Program-made: the position numbers and the translations under genes
The notes under the pieces: model-generated
What the model was told of the DNA's origin: nothing
What the model saw: the letters and a program-made list of their open reading frames with translations, nothing else
Database searches by the model: none
Source: Thermoflexales bacterium
Lineage (GTDB): Bacteria > Chloroflexota > Anaerolineae > Fen-1058
Length of the DNA: 16,653 nucleotides
Direction of reading: 5' to 3'
NCBI GenBank assembly: GCA_017999195.1
Contig: JAGOBP010000023.1
Coordinates: forward strand, 1-16,653
Part shown: in pieces, positions 1-8,504 of the stretch
Layout of the letters: every line of letters starts with the position of its first letter
How positions within the stretch are numbered: position 1 is the stretch's first letter

Positions 1-3
1 ATC

Positions 4-1293
4 ATGCGAACACTCACCCACCGCATTCCCGGACTCGTCCTTACCGATCATACCTTCAACCTCCCGATCGACTATGCGCGCCCCGCCGACGGCACGTTGA
101 CGGTCTTTGCGCGCGAGGTGGTCTCACCCGAGCACGAACACGCGGACTTGCCCTGGTTGATCTTCTTGCAAGGCGGGCCGGGCTTCGGCTCACCGCGCCC
201 GGAAGTAACGACAGAGTGGGTCATGCGCGCGATCAGAGACTATCGCGTGCTGCTGCTCGATCAACGCGGCACCGGTCGCAGCAGCCCGATCAATGCTCAA
301 ACTCTGGCGCGGCTCGGCACACCCGATCGGCAGGCGGCCTACCTGAAGCACTTCCGCGCGGACAACATCGTGCGCGATGCCGAGGCCATTCGCCGAGAGT
401 TGATCGGCGATCAGCCGTGGAGCGCCCTGGGCCAAAGTTACGGCGGCTTTTGTATCACGACGTATCTCTCGCTCGCGCCGCAGGGTTTGCGCGAAGCCTT
501 CATCACCGGCGGATTGCCGCCGCTTCATCATCATCCCGACGACGTGTATCGTGCCACCTATCGACGGGTGCTGGGCAAAAACAAAAAATACTTTGAGCGC
601 TATCCAGACGATGTGCAGCGCGCGCGGGACATTGCTGATTATCTAGCCAATCACGATGTCCGGCTGCCCAACGGCGATCGCTTGAGTGTGCGGCGCTTTC
701 AGCAATTGGGCATGCCCTTTGGGGCGAGTGACGGTTTTGAGAAAGTGCATTATCTGTTGGAAGAAGCCTTTGTCGAAGGGGCAAGCGGACGCGAAATCAA
801 CTTCGCTTTTCTGCGCGGCTATGATTATCTGATGCCCTTCGATCCCAGCCCGATCTATGCGATCTTTCAGGAGTTGTGCTACACCGAAGGCGAAGCGGCT
901 AACTGGTCCGCCGAGCGGATTCGCGCTGAATTCCCTGAATTCAACGATGCGCCCGATAGGCCGCTGTTGTTTACGGGGGAAATGGTCTATCCGTGGATGT
1001 TTGACGAGTACGCGGGGCTGCGTCCGTTGAAAGAAGCCGCGCACTTGTTGGCGACCGCTGCCGATTGGCCGAAGTTGTACGATAAGGCCGTGCTTCAGCA
1101 CAACGCCGTGCCTGTTGCCGCTGCGATGTACTACGATGATATGTACGTGGAACGAGCGTTATCCGAAGAGACCGCGAGTCTTATCAAGGGCCTCAAAGTC
1201 TGGGCCACCAGCGAGTATGAACACAACGCCCTCCGCTCGGATGGGGCGCGTGTGCTGGGGCGGTTGATGGATATGCTGCACGGCAAAGCCTGA
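4..1293 (+). CDS. Proline iminopeptidase-type alpha/beta hydrolase (peptidase family S33)
   Basis: Predicted cytoplasmic serine peptidase that releases N-terminal proline or related residues from peptides. The 429-residue product has the S33 landmarks in order: oxyanion-hole strand QGGPG (56-60), DQRGTGRSS (86-94), the nucleophile elbow GQSYGG with Ser145, an alpha-helical cap (about 170-320), an Asp pair in YYDDMY (378/379) and a late His407 in EYEHNALR, completing a Ser-Asp-His triad. The length of about 430 fits the longer proline iminopeptidase subgroup rather than the roughly 310-residue one. There is no signal peptide or membrane segment. The ATG lies three bases inside the window, so no ribosome binding site can be judged, but the N-terminus reads like the natural start. 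It converges on the kinase operon, with a hairpin-rich gap between. The fold is near certain; substrate specificity is family inference. Confidence 0.88.
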   Translation: MRTLTHRIPGLVLTDHTFNLPIDYARPADGTLTVFAREVVSPEHEHADLPWLIFLQGGPGFGSPRPEVTTEWVMRAIRDYRVLLLDQRGTGRSSPINAQTLARLGTPDRQAAYLKHFRADNIVRDAEAIRRELIGDQPWSALGQSYGGFCITTYLSLAPQGLREAFITGGLPPLHHHPDDVYRATYRRVLGKNKKYFERYPDDVQRARDIADYLANHDVRLPNGDRLSVRRFQQLGMPFGASDGFEKVHYLLEEAFVEGASGREINFAFLRGYDYLMPFDPSPIYAIFQELCYTEGEAANWSAERIRAEFPEFNDAPDRPLLFTGEMVYPWMFDEYAGLRPLKEAAHLLATAADWPKLYDKAVLQHNAVPVAAAMYYDDMYVERALSEETASLIKGLKVWATSEYEHNALRSDGARVLGRLMDMLHGKA

Positions 1294-1404
1294 CACGCTT
1301 CGCGTGACATGGTGACAAGATGATCCTTTGATCAGAGATCATCTTGTCATCCCTTCATCCCTTCATCTTGTCATTTCTTCGCGCGAAGCGCGTCATCGTG
1401 TCAT
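1292..1404. repeat. Nested inverted and direct repeats in convergent intergenic gap
   Basis: Around the hairpin lies a nested repeat structure. GACACGCTTCGCG (1292-1304) is matched by an inverted copy at 1382-1394 with 12 of 13 bases. The 12-bp palindrome CTTCGCGCGAAG is at 1377-1388. CATCTTGTCAT occurs directly at 1340-1350 and 1364-1374, and CCCTTCAT is tandem at 1351-1366. The gap of about 165 bases thus holds almost nothing but short repeated words, which resembles a dispersed intergenic repeat family. No gene is seen on either strand. Confidence 0.6.
1311..1351. terminator. Bidirectional terminator-like hairpin between convergent genes
   Basis: A perfect 13-bp inverted repeat (TGACAAGATGATC at 1313-1325, its complement at 1337-1349) surrounds an 11-base loop. 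The stem extends by one G-T and one G-C pair. It sits 20 bases after the hydrolase stop and about 110 bases beyond the large kinase stop, where a shared terminator is expected. There is no clean T-run on either side, so termination is inferred from position and stem strength only. Confidence 0.5.
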
Positions 1405-1458
1405 GAAGGGTCGCACGATGACCAGATCGTGCCTGAAGCCATTCCCCGCGCTGGCGCG
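1393..1458 (-). other. Untranslated tail resembling the Hsp70-like C-terminus
   Basis: Immediately after the large kinase stop (TAA at 1461-1459), and in the same frame, 21 codons run to TGA at 1395-1393. They read RASAGNGFRHDLVIVR and then PFMTR. The last residues of the Hsp70-like protein here (10610-8784) read RAIGSAGNVFMHYLVIVR. About 11 of 15 aligned residues match, and 14 bases (CTGGTCATCGTGCG) are identical. It could be a relic of a similar C-terminal domain left by recombination, or a dispersed repeat whose copy also forms the Hsp70 gene end. No start codon or ribosome binding site serves it. Confidence 0.4.
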
Positions 1459-4400
1459 TTAAGCGACTTCGGCCTTCACCCAGACGGTAAACGCTGCGCC
1501 GTGGCCGGGTTCGCTTTCAACCGTGATGCGGCCGCCTAAACGGCCCATGATTTCCTGCGAAATTGCCAGCCCCAGGCCCGTACCGGGCGCATCGGCTTTG
1601 CGGCCCGCCTCGCCGCGATAGAAACGTTCGAACAAGTGCGCCAGGTCTTTGGCCGCGATTCCCGGTCCGGTATCACGCACGGTAACCGTGATCCAGTGCT
1701 GGTCGGCGGTGCGCTGGATTGCGGTTAGCACCGTGATCTCGCCGCCGGGCGGCGTGTAGTTTAAGGCGTTGGTCAGCAAGTTGGAGATGACTTGCGTGAG
1801 CATGGACGCATCACAGGCGACCACGGGCAAACCGGGCGCAGGCTCATATTGAAGCGTCAGCCCGCGTTGCGCGGCCAGCGCCGCGCGATCGAGCACGAGC
1901 GGTTCGAGCAGCAGTTGCATATCGGTCGGGGCAAACTGGATCGGGGTTACATTCCGATCCAGCCGCGAAAGATCGAGTAGGTCTTCGATCATGTTGCGCA
2001 GCCGCTCGGCCTCGCGTTGCAGCGTGCGCAGGTAGATATCATGCCGTTCGGGTCGGCCGCGCGTCAACAGGTTGATGTGCAGCATGACGTTGGCGAGCGG
2101 TGTGCGCAGTTCATGGCTGACGGTGGACACGAATTGATCCTTCAGCCGATCGAGTTCTTTCTGGCGCGAAATGTCGCGCTGCACGCCGACGTAACCGACC
2201 GCGTGCCCGTCGATATCCGTCACCGGCGAAGCGGTCAGCGCCGCAGTGTATAACGTGCCATCCTTGCGCCGATTGATCAACTCGCCCTGCCAGATTTCAC
2301 CCCGTACTAACGCCCGCCACATTTGCTGATAAGTCGCGGGCGGCGTTTGATCGCTCTTCCACATGCGCGGATTGTGCCCCAGCACTTCATCGGCGGTATA
2401 GCCGGTGAGCCGCTCCAGCGCTGGATTGATGTACTCGATAGCCCCCTGCGAATCCGTGAACACGACGCCTTCGCCCGCCGTATCGAGAATGGCGCGTAAC
2501 TGCTCGTGCGCGCGGGCGAGTTCAGCCGTGCGCTCGATGACGCGCTGTTCAAGTTCGGCGTTGAGCTGGCTGAGTTCGAGTTCGGCGCGCTGCCGCTGGG
2601 CTTCCTGCTCCAGCCCATCGAGCGCGAAGGAAATGTCCTGACCGATCTCATCCAGCAGAGCTTTGTCTTCCGTGTCGATACTGTGCGGCTCGGCCGCATA
2701 CACAGTCAGTGCACCGACGACCCGCCCGTTCTGTCGGATCGGCACCGCCGCCGATGAACGATAGCCGCGCTGTAAGGCGGCGTCACGCCAGGGCTGCATG
2801 CCAGGATCGGTGGCGATGTCCTGGCAGATGATGCAGCGGCCTTCGCGCATGGCTGTGCCAGTTGTCCCGCGGCCTGCCGGCTCGTCACGCGCGGTGAGCT
2901 GCAAGGTGGTCACGTAGCCCCGCTCTTCGCCGGCAATCGCGGCGGGCACAATCCGGGCAGCCGCTTCATCGATCTGGCTGATCCATGCCATCCGAAATTG
3001 ACCGTGTTCAACCGCCACGCGGCAAATCTGCTCGAACAATGAAGCACGGTCGCGCACATGCACGATCGTTTGATTGATCTGGCTGAGCGTGGCGTACAGC
3101 CGGTTGAGCCGCAGGATGCGGGCCTCGGCGCGCTTGCGTTCGGTGATGTCCTGAATCAACGACAAGAAGTGCTTTTCCCCGCTCAGATCGATTTGAGTCG
3201 TTGAGCTTAACCCTGTTCGGACCTCGCCTGACTTGGTGCGGAGATCAAAGTCGAACGATACAACCGAGCCTTGTGCCTGAAGCCGTTGTAATTGAGGTTG
3301 CTGTTGTTCAGGGTTCACCCACAGAGCCAGTTCGGCCGAGGTACGACCGATGATTTCTTCACGGCTATAGCCTGAGGTTCTGACAAACACATCATTAACG
3401 TCGACAAAACGTCCATCTGTGGTGCGCATAATGCCGATGGCCATTGGGCTAAGCCGAAAGGCCTTAGAGAAGCGTTCTTCGCTTTCGCGCAGGTCGCGAT
3501 AAATTAGCAGGCTGGTCAGCGCGTCACTTAACCGCCGACCGATCTCTTGCAGCAACCGTTCTTCTTCCGGCGTCCAAACGCGCGGATAAGAGCATTGGTG
3601 TAGGCCAAACGACCAGGGTTTGCCGACCTTCGGATAGATGGCCGTGGCCATAAATGCTTGGATGTTGAATGCTTGGACCATCACGTCTGGTATTGGATGT
3701 GTTGCGCCTGGTCCGAATTTCACCGGGCCACTGGTGCTGCGCAGCATCCGAAACACTTCGATGCCAGCCGGGTCGATCGGCAGTTCGGCCCCGATCGGGA
3801 TCACGGCGGGATATTCGGGCCGAGTACGCTCCATCGAGGCTTGCCAGGTCGCGGTTTCCGGATCGCACGGATAGACCAGCCAGGCCCGATCGCAATCGAA
3901 GATTGACAGCACCGCGTCGAGGACATCGCGCATCATCTGCTCCAGATCGTTCGTGCCCTGCATGGCGCGATTGATCTGATCCATGCGGGCAAAGAACCGC
4001 AAATGAGCCTGGCGTTCCGCCTCGGCGTGTTTGCGCTCGGTGATGTCGCGGGTCACCGAACCGATGCGATAGCCCCGGTCGGTTTTGATGGGGAAGATGG
4101 TTTGCTGAATGTACCGGCGCTCACCCGCCTGGGTCAGGATCTCGGCTTCGATGACGTTATCAAACAAGGCCGACCGACCGGTGCGCAGCGCATCTGTCAT
4201 CACCTGGCGGGTCTGCTCACCGCGTTCAGGCGTCCGCGATTCCGGCGGCAGCATGTCGTATTGAACGTCCCAGAGCAGTCGGCCCAGTACTTGACTGGCC
4301 GCCAGACCGGTCATTTTCTCACGCGCGCGGTTCCACTCAATAATTGTGCCCTCTTCATCCAGCAAGGTGATGCCCTCAGAAGATTCCTCGACAAAACTGC

Positions 4401-5379
4401 GGAATTTCTGCTCGCTGATGCGCTGGGCCTCTTCGGCTTGCCGGCGTTTGTCGGACAACCGCAACCGATCGAGTGACACGGCCATATGGCTGGCCATTGC
4501 CATCAGGTATTCTTGTTCGGACGGGGTGGGGCTGCGCACACCCTCATTACCGAACGTGCCGGTGCCTACGGCGCCTAAGTGCTTATCGAACAGGATGATG
4601 GGGACATTCACGATCGTGCGATTGCCCAGTTGCGCCACAATGGTCTTGTTAGTGCGCGCGTCCAGGCGGGCCTCGTCCACCAGCACGATCTGCGTGGCTG
4701 CCGCAATTTCTTCCAGCATCGGGTCGCCCTCAATCTTGAGCGTGGCGATCCCGTCGCTCGACATCACGCGCTCGCCCAATTCGCCGTCTGCGACGAGGGC
4801 CGTGTAGTACGCCCGATCTTCCGTCAGCAGATAGACCCACAAGTTTTGATAGCCAATGACGGCCTGCACTTCGGCCCGCGCGGCGTTGACGATTTCGGCA
4901 TAAGTCTGGGCGTGCTCCAGTTCCTTGGCCAGGCGCGCCAGCGATTGCGACTGCTGCACACGCTCGTGCAAGGCGGCTTCGGCCTGTTGCCGCCGCCGTT
5001 GATTTTCCGCCTCGCGCAGAGCGCGTTCAATGGCCGGTACCAGCCGCGCGAGTTTTTGTTTAAGCACATAGTCGGTTGCGCCCTGCGTGAAGCCCTCAAT
5101 TGCCGCATCTTCGCCCAGCGTGCCGGACACGAAAATAAAGGGCAGATCGGGGCGAAGTTCTTGCGCAAGCCGTACTGCGGACAAACCATCGTAGGCGGGC
5201 AAACGATAATCGCCAAGGATGAGGTCGTATTCACGCTGCTGGAGCGCTTGGGTGAATTCATCACGGTCCTGGACGCGCTTGATCTGGCAAACGATTCCCG
5301 CCGCTTCGAGGGTGGCCCGAACGAGCTCGGCGTCCAGCGCATCATCTTCCAAATGCAGGACCTGTATCAGCTGGCTCAT
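1459..5379 (-). CDS. Large multi-sensor histidine kinase with N-terminal receiver domain
   Basis: Soluble 1306-residue sensor kinase. Order seen: REC (about 5-120; acidic E11/D12/D13, phospho-acceptor Asp57 in GDYRLP, Ser85, Lys107), GAF (145-305), PAS (320-450, ending SVTRDITERK), GAF-like (465-625), PAS (630-750, again ending QDITERKR), GAF (765-920), coiled coil (922-960), PAS (960-1072), HisKA with His1089 in SHELRTPL, and HATPase with N-box Asn1200/Asn1204, DTGPGIA (from 1236), FERFY and GTGLGLA (1266-1272). All catalytic motifs are present and there is no membrane segment, so it should be an active cytosolic autokinase. The receiver is at the front, not the usual rear position of hybrid kinases, which suggests phosphorylation feeds into this kinase. 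The start is 48 bases after the upstream response regulator, with AAAGGA ten bases before the ATG. Ligands cannot be read from the sequence. Confidence 0.9.
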   Translation of the reverse strand: MSQLIQVLHLEDDALDAELVRATLEAAGIVCQIKRVQDRDEFTQALQQREYDLILGDYRLPAYDGLSAVRLAQELRPDLPFIFVSGTLGEDAAIEGFTQGATDYVLKQKLARLVPAIERALREAENQRRRQQAEAALHERVQQSQSLARLAKELEHAQTYAEIVNAARAEVQAVIGYQNLWVYLLTEDRAYYTALVADGELGERVMSSDGIATLKIEGDPMLEEIAAATQIVLVDEARLDARTNKTIVAQLGNRTIVNVPIILFDKHLGAVGTGTFGNEGVRSPTPSEQEYLMAMASHMAVSLDRLRLSDKRRQAEEAQRISEQKFRSFVEESSEGITLLDEEGTIIEWNRAREKMTGLAASQVLGRLLWDVQYDMLPPESRTPERGEQTRQVMTDALRTGRSALFDNVIEAEILTQAGERRYIQQTIFPIKTDRGYRIGSVTRDITERKHAEAERQAHLRFFARMDQINRAMQGTNDLEQMMRDVLDAVLSIFDCDRAWLVYPCDPETATWQASMERTRPEYPAVIPIGAELPIDPAGIEVFRMLRSTSGPVKFGPGATHPIPDVMVQAFNIQAFMATAIYPKVGKPWSFGLHQCSYPRVWTPEEERLLQEIGRRLSDALTSLLIYRDLRESEERFSKAFRLSPMAIGIMRTTDGRFVDVNDVFVRTSGYSREEIIGRTSAELALWVNPEQQQPQLQRLQAQGSVVSFDFDLRTKSGEVRTGLSSTTQIDLSGEKHFLSLIQDITERKRAEARILRLNRLYATLSQINQTIVHVRDRASLFEQICRVAVEHGQFRMAWISQIDEAAARIVPAAIAGEERGYVTTLQLTARDEPAGRGTTGTAMREGRCIICQDIATDPGMQPWRDAALQRGYRSSAAVPIRQNGRVVGALTVYAAEPHSIDTEDKALLDEIGQDISFALDGLEQEAQRQRAELELSQLNAELEQRVIERTAELARAHEQLRAILDTAGEGVVFTDSQGAIEYINPALERLTGYTADEVLGHNPRMWKSDQTPPATYQQMWRALVRGEIWQGELINRRKDGTLYTAALTASPVTDIDGHAVGYVGVQRDISRQKELDRLKDQFVSTVSHELRTPLANVMLHINLLTRGRPERHDIYLRTLQREAERLRNMIEDLLDLSRLDRNVTPIQFAPTDMQLLLEPLVLDRAALAAQRGLTLQYEPAPGLPVVACDASMLTQVISNLLTNALNYTPPGGEITVLTAIQRTADQHWITVTVRDTGPGIAAKDLAHLFERFYRGEAGRKADAPGTGLGLAISQEIMGRLGGRITVESEPGHGAAFTVWVKAEVA

Positions 5380-5427
5380 TGCATCTCAATCCTTTCGCGC
5401 GTCAGGCAGCGCATAACGCGTTGGCCG

Positions 5428-5877
5428 TCACTGGCTGGCAACCGGCGGCGGTTCATTGATCAGCGCCCAAAACCTGCCGAGTCCCTTGACGGCCGCGACA
5501 AATTCGGTGAAGCGCACGGGCTTCACGACGTAGGCATTGACGCCCAACTTGTAGCATTCGACCAGGTCCGAGTTCTCGCGCGACGAGGTCAGGGTGACGA
5601 TCGGGATCAGGCGCAATGCTTCATCGGCTTTGAGGTGTCGCAAGACCTGCACGCCGTCCAGCCGGGGCAGCTTTAGATCGAGCAAAATGACCAGCGGATT
5701 TCCAGCCGGGCGATCGGTGAATGGCCCCCGACGATACACATAATCCAGTGCTTCCACACCATCCGGCACCACGGCCACTTCATTGGCCAGGTTCGTTTCA
5801 GCCAACGCCGCCAGCGTCAGCTCAACGTCTTGAGGATCGTCTTCGACCAGTAGAATACGTTTGAAGGCGCTCATCAT
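5428..5877 (-). CDS. Single-domain response regulator, Rcp1/CheY-like
   Basis: The 149-residue protein is one receiver domain with no output domain. Visible residues are the acidic pocket E12/D13/D14, phospho-acceptor Asp67 in LLDLKLPRLDG, Thr97 in TLTSSR, and Lys119 in VVKPV. The spacing and the extended loop after the second strand (DYVYRRGPF) are typical of the Rcp1 subfamily that partners phytochrome-like kinases in cyanobacteria and others. Its ATG (5877-5875) shares one base with the kinase stop (TGATG), so translation is probably coupled. A second in-frame ATG follows at once. Being a pure receiver between two kinases, it is best read as a phosphate shuttle or an allosteric regulator, not a transcription factor. 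Confidence 0.92.
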   Translation of the reverse strand: MMSAFKRILLVEDDPQDVELTLAALAETNLANEVAVVPDGVEALDYVYRRGPFTDRPAGNPLVILLDLKLPRLDGVQVLRHLKADEALRLIPIVTLTSSRENSDLVECYKLGVNAYVVKPVRFTEFVAAVKGLGRFWALINEPPPVASQ

Positions 5878-7772
5878 CAGCCTGTTTGAGTGCGTCGTGG
5901 TAATGAGAAGTAAAAGGTCGCGCCTTGATTGACCGCGCCGTGTGCCCAGGTCCGTCCGCCGTGCCGGCTGATGACGCGCCGGACGTTGGCCAACCCAATG
6001 CCGGTGCCTTCAAATTCATCAACGCGATGCAGACGCTGAAAGACGCCATACAGCTTGTCGGCATACGTCATATCGAACCCGACGCCATTGTCGTGGATAT
6101 AGATGATCTCCTCGGCGGTCGAGCCGACTTCACAACCGATCTCGATGTCGGCTTGCGGGCGTGCGCGGGTAAATTTCAGCGCATTCGACAGGAGATTAAC
6201 CAGCACCACGCGCAACATCGCCCGATCGCCTGTAACCAGTGGCAGGTCGGCGATGCGCCAGTGGATGAGCCGGCCCCGCGTTTCCGGCTCGAAGTCATGA
6301 ATGATTTCCTGGACCAGGTCGTTCAGGTCTACCACTTGTTGGGCCAGTTCGTGCCGTCCCATGCGTGAGAAGGACAAGAGGTCGTCGATCAACTGGCCCA
6401 TGCGCCGGGCGGAAGTGGCGATATTGCTGAGATAGTGTTGACTCTGCTCGTCGAGAGTTGCCGCCACGCGGTGTTGAAGCAGTTCCAGAAAGCCGTCGAT
6501 GTGGCGTAAGGGCGCACGCAGGTCGTGCGACACGGAGTAGGCAAAGGCTTCCAGTTCCTGATTGGCGACGGCAAGTTGTATTGTGCGATCGGCCACGCGC
6601 TGTTCGAGTTCCTGATTGAATTTGCGGATTTCGTTCTCCGCGCGCTTGCGTTCGGTCGTGTCGTACACGGTCGAGCGGCTCATCAGGTAATTCCCGTCGC
6701 GGTCGGTGATCGCCGTTGCGCTGATCACTACGGGCAGGAGTGAACCGTCTTTGCGGATCAATTCAAATTCGAGATCCCGAAGCACGCCGGCGGCTTTGAA
6801 TCGTGGAAAGTTGTCTGCAAAGAGTTTCGCACCACTGGCGGTGACCAGATCGGCAAATTTCATTTGCCCGATGACCTCTTCGCGCCGGTAGCCCAACCAT
6901 TCGAGTTCGGTCTCATTCATCCGCACGAACACGCCGTCCTTGTCGAGCGAGTGGTAACCGCACGGGGCATGGTTGTAAAGATCGCGGATCTCTTCTGCCG
7001 CCTGGTGCAGCGCTGCTTCCGCCCGCTGGCGTTCGGCAACTTCGCGTTTTAGATCAACGTTAGATTGTTCGGCGCGGCGGCGTGCGTCAACTGCCTCGTG
7101 CATGATATTGAGTGCCGCCAGACGGGCCGCGTCAAGCGCCTCGTTGGCGATGAGCAGGTCGTGCGTGCGCTCTTGGACCTTGTGCTCCAATTCAGCGTGA
7201 GCCGTATGCAGCAGATCTTTCTGTAGGCGGTTTTCCAGCGTGATCGCAACATAGTTGGAGAGATTGCTGATAAAGGGCTGATACATGTCAAACACAACGG
7301 CATCTTTGAGCTTGAAGGCAAACGAGCCGAAATGATGCTGGTAGGAATTGATGGCGACGGTCCGCATGTCAGGCTGGGCCGCCAGACTACAGCTAACATT
7401 TGAGTTGACCAGAATAAGCGGCTTGTTTTCTCCGGCAGAATGGCGCAAGCTCTCGCACTCAGCGCAAGCATTGCTCGCCATGTCGCCGGCCTGGATAGAT
7501 TGATTACCCAGGCAGACCCGACAGGCGGCGATCCCCGGTATTGAAGCCAGCGTCTGCGCATAGAATTCGGCGATGCGAGTGGTATCGGGTAAAGCAAAGA
7601 CCATGTTTTGCGCGGCCAGGATTTGACCCAGAACGCGGGCATCGATCCGTTGCCAAGCCTGGCCTGGGTTATCCGGCTGACGGTCCACTCTGCTCATGAC
7701 CTGCTCGATTTGTTGACCTGATTTAGTGTAGCGCGTGTTGCATGCAGGCCGGTCGGGTTCGTTGCGGGCCAC
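5877..7772 (-). CDS. PAS histidine kinase with cysteine-rich N-terminal sensor region
   Basis: Cytosolic sensor kinase of up to 631 residues. The N-terminal region (about 45-185) looks GAF-like and carries CxxC at 84-87, CxxC at 103-106 and Cys128, which suggests metal, iron-sulfur or redox sensing. A coiled coil (185-260) follows, then PAS (260-377, ending TERKRAEN), a second coiled coil, HisKA with His416 in SVSHDLRAPLRH, and HATPase with Asn526/Asn530, DNGVGFD (from 561) and GTGIGLA (589-595). The HisKA/HATPase sequence resembles the bacteriophytochrome-type kinases that work with Rcp1-like regulators, matching its neighbour. The listed start is GTG at 7772, 18 bases after the MEDS gene. 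ATG at 7697 (residue 26), preceded by GAGCAGG, is an equally good or better start and loses no domain. The stop overlaps the response regulator start. Confidence 0.9.
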   Translation of the reverse strand: MARNEPDRPACNTRYTKSGQQIEQVMSRVDRQPDNPGQAWQRIDARVLGQILAAQNMVFALPDTTRIAEFYAQTLASIPGIAACRVCLGNQSIQAGDMASNACAECESLRHSAGENKPLILVNSNVSCSLAAQPDMRTVAINSYQHHFGSFAFKLKDAVVFDMYQPFISNLSNYVAITLENRLQKDLLHTAHAELEHKVQERTHDLLIANEALDAARLAALNIMHEAVDARRRAEQSNVDLKREVAERQRAEAALHQAAEEIRDLYNHAPCGYHSLDKDGVFVRMNETELEWLGYRREEVIGQMKFADLVTASGAKLFADNFPRFKAAGVLRDLEFELIRKDGSLLPVVISATAITDRDGNYLMSRSTVYDTTERKRAENEIRKFNQELEQRVADRTIQLAVANQELEAFAYSVSHDLRAPLRHIDGFLELLQHRVAATLDEQSQHYLSNIATSARRMGQLIDDLLSFSRMGRHELAQQVVDLNDLVQEIIHDFEPETRGRLIHWRIADLPLVTGDRAMLRVVLVNLLSNALKFTRARPQADIEIGCEVGSTAEEIIYIHDNGVGFDMTYADKLYGVFQRLHRVDEFEGTGIGLANVRRVISRHGGRTWAHGAVNQGATFYFSLPRRTQTG

Positions 7773-7790
7773 CCCGAACAGCCCAGTGGT

Positions 7791-8420
7791 TTAGACCGGC
7801 GCATTAAACTTCGCCAGGAATTCTGCCGGCTGAATGTAAAACGGGTTCCTGACAATCTGCCCCTGGGCGACCATGTAGGGATGCACCTGGAGTACTTTGA
7901 ACAATGTGGCGCCGTCAAACAGACGAGCATCATATTGGCACATCCCGATATGGGGAAAGGTTTCGGTGATCAGGTTGATGCGCGTTTCATATTCCAACAG
8001 GCGGTCGGCGCCGGGAAGGTTGCGAAGTGCCCAGGTCATTTCACCGGTGACGCGCGAGCCGGTATAGCCGGCGTTGTGGGCCATACTATAGCGGGCCATC
8101 ATGTTCTCGATCACTTCCGGCGGCACGAAGCGGCCACTCGGACAGTAGGCACTCTCGGCTTGGGCTATCCCGAACGCCCCAGCTTTCTCAAATGTCTCGA
8201 GATCTATCCCGAGCGCCGTCAGCCAGGCACGGATCGCTTGCGGCGAGGTGGTGTCAGCGAAATAGCGGACCAGTTCTCCCTGCTTCAAACCAGCGGCTAA
8301 ATATTTGGAGACAATTCTTCGGCGCTGCTCTTCATTGTCATAGATCAAGCACACATGCTGGCAATCTGGAAATGTCTCTTCAGTGAATCCCAGATTAATT
8401 CCGGGTTGTTGATCGTTCAT
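7791..8420 (-). CDS. Stand-alone MEDS-domain sensory protein
   Basis: The 209-residue product consists almost entirely of a MEDS domain (methanogen/methylotroph DcmR sensory domain). The diagnostic start is HVCLIYDNEEQRR (His22, Cys24), followed by a P-loop-less RecA-like pattern: LKQGELVRYFAD (45-56), a segment around residues 81-93 rich in small residues, EMTWALR (127-133), LLEYETRIN (141-149) and CQYDARLFDG (161-170). In DcmR the domain is thought to sense small halogenated or C1-type compounds; elsewhere it is found beside histidine kinases and anti-sigma systems. The ligand here is unknown. The ATG has a strong Shine-Dalgarno AGGAGG (8432-8427) six bases upstream, and the kinase starts just downstream, so it is probably the input component of the phosphorelay. 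There is no signal peptide. Confidence 0.85.
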   Translation of the reverse strand: MNDQQPGINLGFTEETFPDCQHVCLIYDNEEQRRRIVSKYLAAGLKQGELVRYFADTTSPQAIRAWLTALGIDLETFEKAGAFGIAQAESAYCPSGRFVPPEVIENMMARYSMAHNAGYTGSRVTGEMTWALRNLPGADRLLEYETRINLITETFPHIGMCQYDARLFDGATLFKVLQVHPYMVAQGQIVRNPFYIQPAEFLAKFNAPV

Positions 8421-8504
8421 TGTGTGCCTCCTGGCGATAAATTCATCAAATATCAGGACTACTGCGCAGCCGTTTGGGGGCGCATGTCGATTAATGAACC
8501 GCAG

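Noticed and set aside
1351..1374. Short tandem repeats as a possible CRISPR remnant
   Set aside because: Units are only 8-11 bases with no spacers of constant length and no cas gene nearby.
4579..5676. 365-codon plus-strand open frame
   Set aside because: It lies antisense to the receiver and GAF part of the large kinase and across the response regulator. It has no ribosome binding site or recognisable domain, and long antisense frames are expected at this GC content.
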